Assembly: GCA_964650405.1 (NCBI GenBank)
Contig: CAZYTO010000171.1
Location: 1 to 12,444 of the forward strand
Origin: CAZYTO01 sp964650405
GTDB taxonomy: Bacteria > Acidobacteriota > Thermoanaerobaculia > Gp7-AA8
DNA: 12,444 bases
Direction of reading: 5' to 3'
The translations under genes were made by a program, and so were the position numbers. Below, one piece after another: positions 12,178-12,444 of this stretch. The notes under the pieces were generated by a model that was given only the letters and a program-made list of their open reading frames with translations, was not told where the DNA came from and ran no database searches. Numbering within the stretch: the stretch's first letter is position 1; every line of letters starts with the position of its first letter.

Positions 12178-12444
12178 ATGCTTCCCGAACGCGCTCGCTG
12201 TGGGTGGGTCGGCGGCCCGGCGCTGCTCCTGACCTGCATCTTCCTGACCGGCTGCGCGTCGCTTCCCGGCATCGGACGGACCGTTGCGCCTCCTGCCGGC
12301 TCGTCGAAGCAGACCCTGCTCTCCGCCGACGATGACGACTACGGCCAGCTGATCGCCCAACTCCGGGCCGACCTGAACCGCTACAACAGCCGCGAGATCG
12401 ACCGCAAGCCCACCGTCGTGCCGCAGATCCAGTCGGCCGGGACG
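12178..12444 (+). CDS. Lipoprotein of unknown function, N-terminal part (runs off the window)
   Basis: Open from ATG 12178 to the window end, 89 codons without a stop. The N-terminus reads MLPERARCGW, then a hydrophobic stretch (GGPALLLTCIFL) and a lipobox LTGC at 23-26, so C26 would be lipidated after signal peptidase II cleavage. The mature start is a flexible Ser/Pro/Gly linker, followed by a charged segment with DDDDYGQLIAQLRADLNRYN, probably helical. No domain can be named from this part. A promoter lies just upstream. The frame, lipobox and promoter together support a real gene; the missing C-terminus prevents a functional call. Confidence 0.75.
   Translation, partial: MLPERARCGWVGGPALLLTCIFLTGCASLPGIGRTVAPPAGSSKQTLLSADDDDYGQLIAQLRADLNRYNSREIDRKPTVVPQIQSAGT

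Overview
This is a high-GC bacterial window with eleven supported protein genes, two of them cut by the window edges or damaged. The gene content and the heptanucleotide (GAGTGCC) repeats remind me of Acidobacteriota assemblies such as Thermoanaerobaculia. That placement is recollection, not proof. No rRNA, tRNA, CRISPR array or insertion sequence is visible.

Layout, left to right. (1) 12-608 (+): the C-terminal part of a family 5 ABC-transporter solute-binding protein, with an in-frame TAA just upstream. (2) 609-884: GAGTGCC/GGCATGAG repeats in inverted arrangement between convergent genes. (3) 3037 to 885 (-): a glycosyltransferase and a radical SAM protein in a two-gene unit with a 4-base ATGA overlap. 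The glycosyltransferase carries about 38 residues encoded by repeat DNA, kept in frame. (4) 3038-3572: a non-coding stretch with hairpin-type repeats. (5) 3573-6233 (+): a DUF4287/DUF5655 protein, a dimethylargininase and an exported amidohydrolase, each overlapping the next, so almost certainly one operon. It ends in a heptanucleotide repeat tract and a strong hairpin. (6) 8549 to 6445 (-): a blaI-blaR1-type pair. The membrane peptidase has an STN-like domain and a duplicated charged tail where a penicillin sensor would normally be. Two perfect GACTAC-N4-GTAGTC dyads precede blaI. (7) 8652-9674 (+): type I L-asparaginase, divergent from blaI. (8) 9755-10115: a non-coding array of at least 12 short hairpins with a 21/22-base period. 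(9) 10227-10664 (+): a zinc-ribbon DUF5655 protein. (10) 10719-12062 (+): radA/sms. (11) 12178 to the end (+): the start of a lipoprotein gene with a good sigma70-like promoter.

The gene set is mostly housekeeping and metabolic: peptide uptake, methylarginine and amide-bond hydrolysis, asparagine breakdown, glycan transfer and DNA repair. Only the BlaI/BlaR-type pair is plainly regulatory. The most unusual content is non-coding. First, the hairpin array at 9821-10075, whose stem substitutions mostly keep pairing (including G-U) if the plus strand is read as RNA. Second, related hairpins at 3264-3372, so both DUF5655-type genes have this hairpin family upstream. Third, a repeat family placed directly after stop codons in the same orientation as the gene it follows.
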